From Pseudomonas fluorescens (lineage in GTDB: Bacteria; Pseudomonadota; Gammaproteobacteria; Pseudomonadales; Pseudomonadaceae), in assembly GCF_902497785.1 (NCBI RefSeq), contig NZ_CABVHK010000008.1, forward strand, positions 124,001 through 188,000: a DNA stretch of 64,000 nucleotides, in the 5' to 3' direction. Made by a program: the position numbers and the translations under genes. The first letter of the stretch is position 1. Each line of letters begins with the position of its first letter. The notes under the pieces are model-generated. The model saw nothing but the letters and a program-made list of their open reading frames with translations, was not told where the DNA came from and made no database searches. Shown here piece after piece: positions 45,187 to 54,747 of this stretch.

Positions 45187-45861
45187 ATGCGATTGTTTAG
45201 CTACAAGATGACCCATGACACTGGGTTCGCACCTAACCCGTTTGGCTACACACTCACCCTTGCGACCTGTAAACCCATGATTCGCCGGGCCAAGCATGCA
45301 GGCCAATGGATCGCAGGTTTCACGTCAATGGCACTGACCGGTGACCGCGTCGGTGAAGAGCGATTGATTTACCTTATGCGGGTTGGCGAGAAGCGTCATT
45401 TGCGCGATTACTTCAACGATCCTCGTTTTCAAGACAAGATTCCGGACATGCAATTGTCTGGGCCTGTACCCAAGGCAGGAGACAATATCTACCGTCCCTT
45501 AGTAACTGGCGCATGCGAGTTTTCACACTTCGAACAGCTCAAGAATCCGAACCACTGGGCCGATTCTGGGCCTAGCGAATTCGACCTCAAACGAGATATT
45601 TCAGGTCAGTACGTTTTGGTGGCGGATACATTTTACTACTTTGGCGCTCACGCAATTAGCATTCCCGTCGAGTGTCGGCCATGGTTACCGAAGGGGCAGT
45701 CAGCACACGGGCGTTTGACGCCACCTGAACAGGCCTTGCGTTTCATCCAATACATTAAAGACCGCTATCAGCCAGGGCGACATAGCAACCCGACGGATTG
45801 GCCGGAAGACGAAGTCCTGACCAAAACGCCCTGTGGAGGACGTCGATGCGGATCATCTTAA
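45187..45861 (+). CDS. Nucleotide modification associated domain 2 (Nmad2) protein
   Basis: This 224-aa protein matches the Nmad2 family as I know it: an N-terminal MRLFSYKMTHDTGFAPNPFG followed by TLATCKPMIRRAKHAGQWIA. Nmad domains were named from predicted operons for DNA base modification; their chemistry is not established. I chose ATG at 45187, preceded by GGAG; the frame is open upstream but lacks a good start. It overlaps the Nmad3 gene by 16 bases. Confidence 0.8.
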   Translation: MRLFSYKMTHDTGFAPNPFGYTLTLATCKPMIRRAKHAGQWIAGFTSMALTGDRVGEERLIYLMRVGEKRHLRDYFNDPRFQDKIPDMQLSGPVPKAGDNIYRPLVTGACEFSHFEQLKNPNHWADSGPSEFDLKRDISGQYVLVADTFYYFGAHAISIPVECRPWLPKGQSAHGRLTPPEQALRFIQYIKDRYQPGRHSNPTDWPEDEVLTKTPCGGRRCGSS

Positions 45862-46703
45862 GTCGAAAGGGTTTTGATTCAGCTGCCGGTGGTTGTCCCA
45901 GTCCAATCCTGCCGGATGGACGCTTTTTTTCCCTCCCTATTCCCGACAAAGCTTCGTCTATTGGATATTCCGAAATCCAGTTCGATGGACTTGATGTGGG
46001 CGAATTGGTTGCGCAACTAACAAATGATCCAAAGCGTGTTCGGCATTTCGCTCATCTAGATCCCGATTTGCGTCACGCAGCCTTGAAGCGGCAACCTGGA
46101 TGGCGGCCTGTACTCGGTCAGACTGGTAGCGCACAGGGACACCTGCTCAATCAAAAGGTACAGGTTGGGGATATCTTCATTTTCTTTGGTTCTTTTCGGG
46201 CCACCGAAAGAATGGATGGTGTCTGGCGATTCATTAGAAGTGAACCCGCTCGGCACATTATCTGGGGATGGCTGCAAATCGGAGAAATTTTGAAAGTGGA
46301 TGATTTAGCTGATACGGCCATTCCCTGGGCGCGCTATCACCCCCACTTCTCTTATGGCAAAGACAAATCGAACACGTTGTACTTGGCAGCTGACCGTTTG
46401 GTTTTTGATGGGCAGCTGTCGAATGCTCCTGGTGCAGGGGTGTTTCCCCATATTTATGAAACCCTGATGCTCACAGCCCCAGGCGCTAAGAATCCTACTC
46501 AATGGCGATTGCCGTCTTGGTTTTTGCCTAGTGAGGGAGTATCTAACTTAAGCTTCCATACGGACCTGACTCGTTGGACTCCCAATGGGGAATTCTGTCT
46601 TCTCAAAAGCGCAGCGCGAGGGCAAGAGTTTGTGTTTGACTCCAGAGGAAGTCAGGAGCCAATCGCATGGATCAAGGGGCTCCTTGAAGTCGCTGGACAT
46701 TAG
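45846..46703 (+). CDS. Nucleotide modification associated domain 3 (Nmad3) protein
   Basis: This 285-aa protein starts MRIILSRKGFDSAAGGCPSP and continues ILPDGRFFSLPIP, the Nmad3 signature, with LDPDLRHAALKRQPGWRPVLGQ further on. GGAGGAC precedes the ATG at 45846, which lies inside the end of the Nmad2 gene, so the pair is translationally coupled. The function is unknown beyond association with predicted nucleotide-modification systems. Confidence 0.8.
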   Translation: MRIILSRKGFDSAAGGCPSPILPDGRFFSLPIPDKASSIGYSEIQFDGLDVGELVAQLTNDPKRVRHFAHLDPDLRHAALKRQPGWRPVLGQTGSAQGHLLNQKVQVGDIFIFFGSFRATERMDGVWRFIRSEPARHIIWGWLQIGEILKVDDLADTAIPWARYHPHFSYGKDKSNTLYLAADRLVFDGQLSNAPGAGVFPHIYETLMLTAPGAKNPTQWRLPSWFLPSEGVSNLSFHTDLTRWTPNGEFCLLKSAARGQEFVFDSRGSQEPIAWIKGLLEVAGH

Positions 46704-46831
46704 AGACGCCGCTCAAGCATCGTGGATGCGAGATCAGAATCTTGGACTTTTGATAACCGCTATGTTTCTGTTGGATTGAGGTCAGCAGCGCTGGGTTGTG
46801 CGCTGGTTCTGAATGGTAGAGGTGGAAAGCT

Positions 46832-49204
46832 GTGACAGACGCCAATCTGCTGGCGACATTACAAGCTGAGAACGCGAGGCTAATTGCCTTGCTCGACGCT
46901 CATGGGATTGATTGGCACCTGCCTGTTGAGCCGGTGAAGATACCGGTTGCTCACATTGAGGCTTCGCGGCTGCTCAATACAGATGCCAAGGTTGACCTAT
47001 TCAGAAACCTGTTTCGCGGTAGAGCCGACATTTATCCCATCCGTTGGGAAAGCAAGGCCGGCAAGTCAGGATACGCGCCAGCCTGTGCTAACGAATGGCG
47101 CCTTGGGGTTTGTGAGAAGCCGCGAATCAAATGTGGCGATTGCGGCAATCGTCAATTGCTGCCGCTGACTGATGAGGTGATTTTTCGTCACTTGGCAGGC
47201 GACGTGGTGGTTGGTATCTATCCTTTGCTCCCTGATGACACCTGTTACTTTCTGGCCGTCGACTTCGATGAGGCTGAATGGCGTGATGATGCCCGAGCTT
47301 TTGTTCAGTCGTGTCATGAGCTAAATGTCCCAGTTGCATTAGAGATTTCGCGCTCAGGCAATGGTGCTCATGCGTGGATTTTTTTCGACCGTAATGTTTC
47401 TGCTTTTGATGCACGCCGCCTAGGTGCTGCGATCATAAGTCATGCCTGTGAGCGTACTCGCCAATTGGCACTCAGTTCCTATGACCGACTGTTTCCAAAC
47501 CAGGACTATATGCCGAAGGGTGGCTTTGGGAACCTCATTGCTCTGCCTTTGCAAAAGCGTGCGAGGGCTCAAAATAACAGCGTATTTGTAGATGAGTCAC
47601 TTAAACCTCATTCCGATCAATGGGCCTTTCTGGCCTCCATTCAGCGGATGAGCCCTGGGGATATTGAGCCGGCTATTATCCGGGCGATGGGTAACCGTGA
47701 TCCCGTAGGTGTCGCGTATGTCGAGGACGAGGGGGATGCTGAACCTTGGAAAGATCGTGATTCGAGATCGCGTAAATTGACTTGCCCGTTACCTGCGTCT
47801 CTCCATATCACACTGGCCAACCAGGTGTACTTCGAAAAATCGGAATTACCGCAGCCCTTGGCAAATCAGCTTGTCCGACTCGCGGCATTTCAGAATCCTG
47901 AGTTCTATAAGGCCCAGGCAATGCGAATGTCGGTTTGGAACAAGCCTCGGATCATTGGCTGTGCGCAAAATCTTCCTAAACATATCGCTTTGCCACGTGG
48001 ATGCTTGGATGCTGCGCTGGACCTGCTAAAGGGAAATGGTATAGCCCCTGAATTTCAAGATGAACGCTTTGCAGGTGAACCCATTGAGGTGAGTTTCCTC
48101 GGTACGTTACGTAGTGATCAGGAAGTTGCTGTTAGCGAGATGCTTGGTCATGACGCTGGCATCCTGTGTGCTCCGACCGCATTTGGCAAAACCGTGACTG
48201 CCGCAGCGTTGATAGCGAAGCGTAGTGTTAACACGTTAGTGCTTGTGCATAGGACTGAGCTGCTAAGGCAATGGCAAGAACGTTTGCAGGCATTTTTAGG
48301 CGTCGGCAATGGCATCGTAGGAACCATTGGAGGTGGGAAGGCAAAACCCACAGGTGTCATCGATATCGCTGTGATGCAGTCTTTATCGCGAAAAGGTGAG
48401 GTTAGCGATCAGGTAAAAAACTACGGCCAGATCATAGTTGATGAGTGCCATCACGTGTCAGCGATCTCGTTCGAGTCGTTACTGAGGAGTGCTGCCGCAA
48501 GGTATGTGGTGGGACTTACAGCAACTCCAATACGACGTGATGGGCAGCAACCTATCATCTTTATGCAATGCGGACCGATCCGGCACTCTGCTACTCGACC
48601 GGCAAGTGCCCCTCATGATTTGTCTGTGGTGCCCCGATTACTTTCCAAGCCTATTGTCGTCACCGATGGCTCAGGGATTCAGGATGTATTTCGACGTTTA
48701 GCCGACGATGTCGAGCGTACAGCCAAAATTGTCTCCGAGGTTGAGCTAGCCTTTAGCCAAGGTAGGAAGATCTTGGTGCTGACTGAGCGTACTGAACATG
48801 TGGATGCACTTGAGACTGAATTGAAGGGGCGCGTGCATAACCTTTTTACACTTCATGGGCGTGTGCCAAAAAAGCAGCGAATTGCCCGCATGCATGATCT
48901 TGACTCACTGCCACCTGATGCTCCACGCGTCCTCGTTGCAACTGGAAAGCTAGTTGGTGAAGGCTTCGATCATCCAGCATTGGACACATTGGTGTTGGCA
49001 ATGCCTATCTCTTGGAAAGGAATTCTTCAGCAATACGCAGGCCGATTGCATCGAGCGCATGCCGATAAGGCCGACGTGCGAGTGATCGACTTCGTTGACG
49101 CGGGTAATGTCGCGTTGATCAGGATGTGGAATAAGCGGCAGGCGGGGTACAAAGCGATGGGTTACCGAATGGCTGACTCCCTAGCCACTATGGACTTGCT
49201 CTAG
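46832..49204 (+). CDS. Primase-helicase protein of the TOTE conflict-system type
   Basis: This 790-aa protein joins an archaeo-eukaryotic-type primase domain to an SF2 helicase. The primase part has a cysteine cluster (CEKPRIKCGDCGNRQ), the acidic pair AVDFDEAE (D144, D146) and SGNGAHAW (H180). The helicase has Walker A APTAFGKT (447-454), DECH from 537, GLTATP and a C-terminal helicase domain ending QQYAGRLHRAH. The start is GTG at 46832. It follows the Nmad2-Nmad3 pair on the same strand and is the last cargo gene before the right end. Confidence 0.87.
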   Translation: MTDANLLATLQAENARLIALLDAHGIDWHLPVEPVKIPVAHIEASRLLNTDAKVDLFRNLFRGRADIYPIRWESKAGKSGYAPACANEWRLGVCEKPRIKCGDCGNRQLLPLTDEVIFRHLAGDVVVGIYPLLPDDTCYFLAVDFDEAEWRDDARAFVQSCHELNVPVALEISRSGNGAHAWIFFDRNVSAFDARRLGAAIISHACERTRQLALSSYDRLFPNQDYMPKGGFGNLIALPLQKRARAQNNSVFVDESLKPHSDQWAFLASIQRMSPGDIEPAIIRAMGNRDPVGVAYVEDEGDAEPWKDRDSRSRKLTCPLPASLHITLANQVYFEKSELPQPLANQLVRLAAFQNPEFYKAQAMRMSVWNKPRIIGCAQNLPKHIALPRGCLDAALDLLKGNGIAPEFQDERFAGEPIEVSFLGTLRSDQEVAVSEMLGHDAGILCAPTAFGKTVTAAALIAKRSVNTLVLVHRTELLRQWQERLQAFLGVGNGIVGTIGGGKAKPTGVIDIAVMQSLSRKGEVSDQVKNYGQIIVDECHHVSAISFESLLRSAAARYVVGLTATPIRRDGQQPIIFMQCGPIRHSATRPASAPHDLSVVPRLLSKPIVVTDGSGIQDVFRRLADDVERTAKIVSEVELAFSQGRKILVLTERTEHVDALETELKGRVHNLFTLHGRVPKKQRIARMHDLDSLPPDAPRVLVATGKLVGEGFDHPALDTLVLAMPISWKGILQQYAGRLHRAHADKADVRVIDFVDAGNVALIRMWNKRQAGYKAMGYRMADSLATMDLL

Positions 49205-49286
49205 GAGCACGGTCCCTTTGGATTCAGATTTTGGATACAGCCAGCAGGCACCTTCATTGTTGGGTGAAGGATGCCAGTTCCGGAAA

Positions 49287-49420
49287 CGACATTTAATAAG
49301 GTCAAAAAACCGCAAAACGACACTAATTACGGCTCATCTGCGACATTTATGGTGCCCATGTTCCACGTGGAACCCTGATTCCACCTGGGGTACGCATGAC
49401 ACTTAATATGCCCATCGACA
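49287..49420 (-). repeat. Right transposon end with TnsB-type boxes
   Basis: Read on the minus strand, TGTCG boxes lie at 49416-49420 (terminal), 49341-49345, 49318-49322 and 49287-49291, and TGTCA at 49397-49401. The terminal box and the next are 19 bases apart, as at the left end. A parS palindrome sits between the second and third boxes. Confidence 0.8.
49359..49374 (+). promoter_or_regulatory. parS site inside the right transposon end
   Basis: TGTTCCACGTGGAACC is identical over 16 bases to the site in recF at 16416-16431. It lies 46 bases inside the boundary of the Tn7-like element. The host ParB made at 4038-4910 should bind it. Confidence 0.9.
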
Positions 49421-49425
49421 TCCAG
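49421..49425. repeat. Target-site duplication, right copy
   Basis: TCCAG directly follows the right terminal repeat and matches 19522-19526. Confidence 0.92.
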
Positions 49426-49440
49426 CGATTTGCCAAACAA

Positions 49441-49472
49441 AAAAAGGCCAGCGCATTGCGCTGGCCTTTTTT
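49441..49472 (+). terminator. Original gyrB terminator, now displaced
   Basis: The stem AGGCCAGCGC / GCGCTGGCCT with loop ATT is flanked by an A-run and a T-run, a strong bidirectional terminator. Without the transposon it would lie about 20 bases past the gyrB stop. Confidence 0.88.
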
Positions 49473-49501
49473 ATAGGTGCAATGGTCTGAAACTGACACA
49501 T

Positions 49502-49532
49502 AAAAAAACCGGCTATATCAGCCGGTTTTTTT
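49502..49532 (-). terminator. Terminator downstream of plsC
   Basis: CCGGCT / AGCCGG with a 5-base loop between A7 and T7 forms an intrinsic terminator, most useful for the minus-strand plsC transcript; it also works on the plus strand. Confidence 0.85.
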
Positions 49533-49661
49533 ACGTCCAAAAAAAACTTATGCACCTTTTTCCGAATTTTATGACCTCGAGAAATATGCATAGAAATCAA
49601 CTACCTACAAATTACATGCGACGGGTTCAGGAGAAACGGTACACAGGTTATCCACAGAATC

Positions 49662-50441
49662 TCAAACAGCGACCTGCTCACTTGCAGACGGCGCCTGCGG
49701 AGCAGGTGGAAGCGAGCCCATTTCCCGTTGCATCTGCTCGTTCCAAGCCTGAACCCGGTCATTAAGCGCAGCAATGGCGCGCGGCCCACTGCCCTCGGCG
49801 TACATCGGCTCGCCGATGATCACCGTGATGACGCCCTGCTTCTTCGCCCAACCGGTTTTCGGCCAGAATTTGCCAGCATTGTGCGCAATCGGCAGCACCG
49901 GAAGTGCGGCGTTGACGGCTAATGCGGTACCACCTCGAGAGAACTTTCCGACAGTCCCGTAGGGAACGCGCGTCCCTTCAGGAAAGATCAGTACCCAGAC
50001 CCCATCCTTCAGCAGTTCATCGCCTTTCTTCGCCACATGCTTGAGTGCGGCTTTAGGGTTGTCGCGGTCGATGGCGATCGGTCGCAACATGGCCATGGCC
50101 CAACCGAAGAACGGTACAAAGAGCAATGAGCGTTTCAGTACCTGGCTCAACGGTTCGAAGTAGGCCGAGAGGAAGAAAGTCTCCCAGGTGCTCTGGTGAT
50201 TGGACTGAATCACGCACGGCTGGTCCGGCACATTCTCCGCGCCCTTCACTTCGTAACTGATGCCCAGAAAGACTTTGCTCAGCCACAAGGCGCAGCGGCA
50301 CCAGTAGACGTTGATAAAGCGATAGCGCGCCTTGAACGGCAGAAAGGGCGCGATAAAAAAGCTCAGGCTGCACCAGAGCAAGGAGCTGGTGCCCAGCAGA
50401 AGGTAGAAGAGGAAGGTTCTGATGGCCTGCAGTATCGACAT
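49662..50441 (-). CDS. plsC: 1-acyl-sn-glycerol-3-phosphate acyltransferase
   Basis: This 259-aa inner-membrane enzyme adds the second acyl chain to make phosphatidic acid. It has an N-terminal hydrophobic segment, the catalytic NHQSTWET (HX4E, a variant of the usual HX4D) and the substrate-binding FPEGTR. It is the usual gyrB-proximal neighbour in Pseudomonas, here moved 30 kb away by the transposon. Confidence 0.94.
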   Translation of the reverse strand: MSILQAIRTFLFYLLLGTSSLLWCSLSFFIAPFLPFKARYRFINVYWCRCALWLSKVFLGISYEVKGAENVPDQPCVIQSNHQSTWETFFLSAYFEPLSQVLKRSLLFVPFFGWAMAMLRPIAIDRDNPKAALKHVAKKGDELLKDGVWVLIFPEGTRVPYGTVGKFSRGGTALAVNAALPVLPIAHNAGKFWPKTGWAKKQGVITVIIGEPMYAEGSGPRAIAALNDRVQAWNEQMQREMGSLPPAPQAPSASEQVAV

Positions 50442-50523
50442 GGCGACGTTTACCGTGCGGGCTCTGCCCGTCTATATAAAGCGTACTCCCGATCAATCCT
50501 TGGTCAGGAATCTCGAAAACGCT

Positions 50524-51057
50524 CTAATTGTGGATAAGTTCTGCGGCAATCGCCGCGAGATCGTCAAAAATCAAGGTGCCCGCCGGGAGGGTTTTGCCCA
50601 ACGTCTTTTCGCCCTTTCCGGTTTTAACCAAAACTGGCTGAGAATCGACGGCTTTGGCGGCTTCCAGGTCACCGAGACTGTCGCCGACAAACCATAGATC
50701 GGTCAGCGATACGTTGTAATGCGCGGCAATCGTTTTCAACATCCCCGGTTTGGGTTTGCGGCAATCGCAGCCCTCGTCTGGCCCGTGAGGGCAATAGACG
50801 ATCAGCCCGACCTCACCGCCCTGCTCCGCCACCAGCAGGCGCAAGCGCTCGTGCATGGCATCCAGGGTGGCGATGTCGTAATAGCCGCGAGCGATGCCCG
50901 ACTGGTTGGTAGCGACCGCCACCGTCCAGCCGGCCTTGCTCAACTGCGCGATGGCTTCGATCGAGCCGGGGAGCGGATTCCACTCCTCCACCGACTTGAT
51001 GTAAGCGTCGGAGTCATAGTTGATCACCCCGTCCCGATCGAGAATCAGCAGTTTCAA
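50524..51057 (-). CDS. gmhB: D-glycero-beta-D-manno-heptose-1,7-bisphosphate 7-phosphatase
   Basis: This 177-aa HAD-family phosphatase acts in making the heptose of the lipopolysaccharide core. The nucleophile motif is LILDRDGVINYDSD, and the zinc-binding segment YCPHGPDEGCDCRKPKPGM is present, with GDSLGDLEAA near the end. It lies 6 bases after glyS. Confidence 0.94.
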   Translation of the reverse strand: MKLLILDRDGVINYDSDAYIKSVEEWNPLPGSIEAIAQLSKAGWTVAVATNQSGIARGYYDIATLDAMHERLRLLVAEQGGEVGLIVYCPHGPDEGCDCRKPKPGMLKTIAAHYNVSLTDLWFVGDSLGDLEAAKAVDSQPVLVKTGKGEKTLGKTLPAGTLIFDDLAAIAAELIHN

Positions 51058-51063
51058 ACAGTC

Positions 51064-53118
51064 TTACCCCAGCAGCGAAATGTCGGCGACACCGAGGAAC
51101 AAGCCACGCAAACGCGCCAGCAGCGCATAACGGTTGGCACGTACCTTGGCATCCTCGGCGTTGACCATCACGGCTTCGAAGAACGCATCCACCGGCTCGC
51201 GCAAGGCAGCCAGGCGCGCCAGCGATTCGCTGTACTGACGCGCAGCAGCCATCGGCTGAACGGCTTGGTCAGCCTGCTGAATCGCCGAATACAGCGAGAA
51301 CTCGTTGGCGTTGTCGAAGTATTTGGCTTCAACCACAGAAGGAACGGAGCCTTCGACCTTGCTCAGCAAGTTCGAAACGCGCTTGTTCACCGCTGCCAAG
51401 GCAGCTGCTTGCGGCAATTTGCGGAATTCTTCCACGGCTTGAACACGCTGATCGAAGTCCAATGCCGACCCCGGTTTCAGCGCACGCACCGACAAGTAAG
51501 TCCCGACGTCCACGCCTTCGTCTTCGTAACGGGCACGCAGACGGTCGAAGATGAACTCCAGCACCGAGTCGTTAAGGCCGGCAGCCTTGACCTTGGTACC
51601 GAATGCATTTACGGCAAACGCCACCGCATCGTTCAGGTCGAGGTCGAGCTTCTTGTCGATCAGGATGCGCAACACGCCCAGCGCTGCGCGGCGCAGGGCG
51701 TACGGGTCTTTGCTGCCGGTCGGCAACATGCCGATGCCGAAAATTCCCACCAGCGTGTCGAGTTTGTCGGCGATGGCCACGGCCGCACCGGTCAGGGTAG
51801 TCGGCAGCTCGGCACCTGCGCCACGCGGCATGTACTGCTCGTTCAGCGCCAGTGCGACTTCTTCCGGCTCGCCGTCGTTGAGGGCGTAGTAGTAACCGGC
51901 GACGCCTTGCATCTCCGGGAACTCACCGACCATCTCGGTCGACAGGTCGCACTTGGACAGCAGGCCGGCACGGGACGCCCATGCCGCGTTGCCGCCAATG
52001 CGTTGCGCGATGAACGCGGCGAGCCTGGAAACACGCTCGGCCTTGTCGTAGACGCTGCCGAGTTTTTCCTGGAACACCACGTTCTGCAGACGCAGATTGA
52101 AGTCTTCGAGCTTCTGCTTCTTGTCTTGCTTGAAGAAGAACTCGGCGTCGGTCAGGCGTGGGCGAACCACTTTCTCGTTACCGGCGATGATCTGCTGCGG
52201 ATCTTTGCTTTCGATGTTAGCCACGGTAATGAAACGCGGCAGCAACTTGCCGTCGGCATCCAGCAGGCAGAAGTACTTCTGGTTGTCCTGCATGGTGGTG
52301 ATCAGCGCTTCTTGCGGCACGTCGAGGAAGCGTTCCTCGAACGAGCACACCAGCGGCACCGGCCATTCAACCAGCGCGGTCACTTCGTCGAGCAAGGCTG
52401 GCGGAACAATCGCCGTGCCTTCCTGCAGCGTTGCCAGTTCTTCGGTGCGCTTGCTGATGATTGCGCGACGCTCGTTGGCGTCGGCCAGCACGTAGGCGGC
52501 ACGCAGGTCGCTCAGGTAATTCGCCGGTGAGGTGATGCGCACGCTTTCCGGATGATGGAAGCGGTGACCACGGGAATCACGGCCGGACTTCTGCGCCAGG
52601 ATCGTGCAATCGATGACCTGGTCACCGAGCAGCATCACCAGCCACTGGGTCGGGCGAACGAATTCTTCCTTGCGCGCACCCCAGCGCATGCGCTTCGGGA
52701 TCGGCAGGTCGTTCAGGGAATCTTCGACGATGGTCGGCAGCAGGCTCGCGGTAGGCTTGCCGGCGATGCTTTGGCTGTAGCGCAGTTTCGGGCCGCTCTG
52801 ATCGATTTCGCTCAGATCAACGCCGCACTTCTTGGCAAAGCCCAATGCCGCTTGAGTCGGATTGCCCTCAGCATCGAAGGCGGCCTGGCGTGGCGGGCCG
52901 TCGAGGTTGATGCTGCGGTCCGGCTGCTGGGTGGACAGCGCGGTGATCAGCACAGCCAAACGACGTGGCGCGGCGTACACGGTTTTGCTTTCGTAATTCA
53001 GGCCGGCGGCTAGCAGGCCTTTGTCGATACCGGCCAGAAATGCGTCGGCCAAGGTGTTCAGGGCTTTGGGTGGCAGTTCTTCGGTGCCCAGTTCAACCAG
53101 GAAATCTTGAGCACTCAT
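51064..53118 (-). CDS. glyS: Glycine-tRNA ligase beta subunit
   Basis: This 684-aa subunit of the tetrameric glycyl-tRNA synthetase binds tRNA. It starts [20 protein letters not shown] and ends with an anticodon-binding-type region. It overlaps glyQ by 4 bases, keeping the two subunits in step. Confidence 0.97.
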   Translation of the reverse strand: MSAQDFLVELGTEELPPKALNTLADAFLAGIDKGLLAAGLNYESKTVYAAPRRLAVLITALSTQQPDRSINLDGPPRQAAFDAEGNPTQAALGFAKKCGVDLSEIDQSGPKLRYSQSIAGKPTASLLPTIVEDSLNDLPIPKRMRWGARKEEFVRPTQWLVMLLGDQVIDCTILAQKSGRDSRGHRFHHPESVRITSPANYLSDLRAAYVLADANERRAIISKRTEELATLQEGTAIVPPALLDEVTALVEWPVPLVCSFEERFLDVPQEALITTMQDNQKYFCLLDADGKLLPRFITVANIESKDPQQIIAGNEKVVRPRLTDAEFFFKQDKKQKLEDFNLRLQNVVFQEKLGSVYDKAERVSRLAAFIAQRIGGNAAWASRAGLLSKCDLSTEMVGEFPEMQGVAGYYYALNDGEPEEVALALNEQYMPRGAGAELPTTLTGAAVAIADKLDTLVGIFGIGMLPTGSKDPYALRRAALGVLRILIDKKLDLDLNDAVAFAVNAFGTKVKAAGLNDSVLEFIFDRLRARYEDEGVDVGTYLSVRALKPGSALDFDQRVQAVEEFRKLPQAAALAAVNKRVSNLLSKVEGSVPSVVEAKYFDNANEFSLYSAIQQADQAVQPMAAARQYSESLARLAALREPVDAFFEAVMVNAEDAKVRANRYALLARLRGLFLGVADISLLG

Positions 53119-54068
53119 TGTGCAGCCTCCAGCTTGGCCAGTACTTCATCACGCAGGTCCGGGGTCGCCATCGGGAAGCCCAGTTTGGCGCGAGCCAGCA
53201 GGTAGGCTTGCGCAACGGAACGCGCCAGGGTGCGCACGCGCAGAATGTATTGCTGACGCGCAGTCACCGAGATCGCCCGGCGCGCATCCAGCAGGTTGAA
53301 GGTGTGAGAGGCCTTCAACACCATTTCGTAGCTCGGCAATGGCAGCGGCTGGTCGAGTTCGATCAGGCGCTTGGCTTCGCTTTCGTAGAAGTCGAACAAC
53401 TCGAACAGCTTCTCGACGTTGGCGTGTTCGAAGTTGTAAGTGGACTGCTCCACTTCGTTCTGGTGGAACACGTCGCCGTAGGTCACTTTGCCCATCGGAC
53501 CGTCAGCCCAGACCAGGTCGTAGACCGAGTCCACACCTTGCAGGTACATGGCCAGACGCTCGAGGCCGTAAGTGATCTCGCCGGTCACCGGGTAGCACTC
53601 GATGCCGCCCGCTTGCTGGAAGTAGGTGAACTGCGTCACTTCCATGCCGTTCAGCCAGACTTCCCAGCCCAGACCCCAGGCGCCCAGTGTCGGCGATTCC
53701 CAGTTGTCTTCGACGAAGCGGATGTCGTGGACCAGCGGGTCCAGGCCGACATGCTTGAGGGAGCCCAGGTACAGCTCCTGGAAGTTGTCCGGGTTCGGCT
53801 TCAACACCACCTGGAACTGGTAGTAGTGCTGCAGACGGTTCGGGTTTTCACCGTAGCGGCCGTCAGTCGGGCGACGACTGGGCTGCACATAAGCGGCGTT
53901 CCAGGTTTCCGGGCCGATGGCGCGCAGAAACGTGGCAGTGTGGAAAGTCCCGGCGCCTACTTCCATATCGTAGGGCTGAAGTACCACGCAACCTTGCTCG
54001 GCCCAGTATTGCTGGAGGGCGAGGATCAAGTCTTGGAAGGTACGCACGGCTGGCGTAGGCTGGCTCAC
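53115..54068 (-). CDS. glyQ: Glycine-tRNA ligase alpha subunit
   Basis: This 317-aa catalytic subunit reads [18 protein letters not shown] at its start and contains [20 protein letters not shown] and [18 protein letters not shown] chose the GTG at 54068, which gives family length and has AGGTG upstream. The frame stays open far upstream, but that part is the antisense of tag. Confidence 0.96.
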   Translation of the reverse strand: MSQPTPAVRTFQDLILALQQYWAEQGCVVLQPYDMEVGAGTFHTATFLRAIGPETWNAAYVQPSRRPTDGRYGENPNRLQHYYQFQVVLKPNPDNFQELYLGSLKHVGLDPLVHDIRFVEDNWESPTLGAWGLGWEVWLNGMEVTQFTYFQQAGGIECYPVTGEITYGLERLAMYLQGVDSVYDLVWADGPMGKVTYGDVFHQNEVEQSTYNFEHANVEKLFELFDFYESEAKRLIELDQPLPLPSYEMVLKASHTFNLLDARRAISVTARQQYILRVRTLARSVAQAYLLARAKLGFPMATPDLRDEVLAKLEAAQ

Positions 54069-54149
54069 GAAATTCACCTGTTTCTTGGGCTGCGATTTAA
54101 AGAGCGGGAGTATACCCGATTCATTACTGCGCACGCCCCCTGGAGCCTT

Positions 54150-54707
54150 ATGCCACGCTGCTTTTGGTGTTCCGAAGATCCGCTGTACGTGGCTTATCAC
54201 GACCAGGAGTGGGGCACGCCGCTGCGCGATGCGCAGGGTTTGTTCGAGTTGCTTTTGCTCGAAGGGTTCCAGGCAGGCCTCTCCTGGATCACGGTGCTGC
54301 GAAAACGTGAGCGTTATCGCCAGGTGCTGTTCGGCTTCGATGTCCAGCGCGTGGCGCAGATGAGTGACGCCGAAATCGATGAATTGATGCTTGATCCGGG
54401 GATCATCCGCAACCGCCTCAAACTCAATGCGGCCCGGCGCAATGCCCAGGCCTGGCTGGCGCTTGAAGACCCAGTGACGTTTCTGTGGTCGTTCGTCGGT
54501 GGCGTGCAGAAGATCAATCACTTCAAGGATCGCACCGAAGTGCCGGCCGTCACGCCGACCGCCGTGGAGATGAGCAAAGGCCTGAAAAAGGCCGGGTTCA
54601 CCTTTGTCGGCCCGACCATCTGCTACGCGCTGATGCAGGCCTCGGGGATGGTCATGGACCACACCCGGGATTGCGATCGCTACGCGACCTTGGCCAACGG
54701 CGGTTAG
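54150..54707 (+). CDS. tag: DNA-3-methyladenine glycosylase I
   Basis: This 185-aa repair enzyme removes 3-methyladenine from DNA. The N-terminal zinc-site segment [19 protein letters not shown] and the helix-hairpin-helix part are present, with C-terminal zinc ligands (HTRDC). GGAG lies 5 bases before the ATG at 54150. It is divergent from glyQ. Confidence 0.96.
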   Translation: MPRCFWCSEDPLYVAYHDQEWGTPLRDAQGLFELLLLEGFQAGLSWITVLRKRERYRQVLFGFDVQRVAQMSDAEIDELMLDPGIIRNRLKLNAARRNAQAWLALEDPVTFLWSFVGGVQKINHFKDRTEVPAVTPTAVEMSKGLKKAGFTFVGPTICYALMQASGMVMDHTRDCDRYATLANGG

Positions 54708-54747
54708 AATAGCCGCCTCGCGCACAGCACAAGATCAGGAGTGACCT

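Larger units (their letters stand above)
19527..49420. mobile_element. Complete Tn7-like transposon inserted at the 3' end of gyrB
   Basis: The element is 29,894 bp. Both ends begin TGTCGATGGGCA reading inward, and 21 of the first 23 bases are identical. Each end carries further TGTC(G/A) boxes, the first two spaced 19 bases apart at both ends. It is flanked by the direct repeat TCCAG. The only transposition genes inside that could make such ends are tnsA, tnsB, tnsC and tniQ at 30226-35706. The cargo includes a type I restriction system and several candidate defence or mobility modules. Removing it would restore gyrB followed by TCCAG and the native terminator at 49441-49472, with plsC next, which is the normal Pseudomonas order. 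Confidence 0.93.

Noticed and set aside
49359..49374. parS as host DNA outside the transposon
   Set aside because: The terminal repeat and the TCCAG duplication both place the boundary at 49420, beyond the parS.
19527..49420. CRISPR array or guide-RNA-directed Tn7-like system
   Set aside because: I saw no regularly spaced repeats and no cas genes in the element.
50719..52530. Open frame of about 600 codons opposite gmhB and glyS
   Set aside because: It is antisense to two clear genes and has no ribosome-binding site or recognisable domain.
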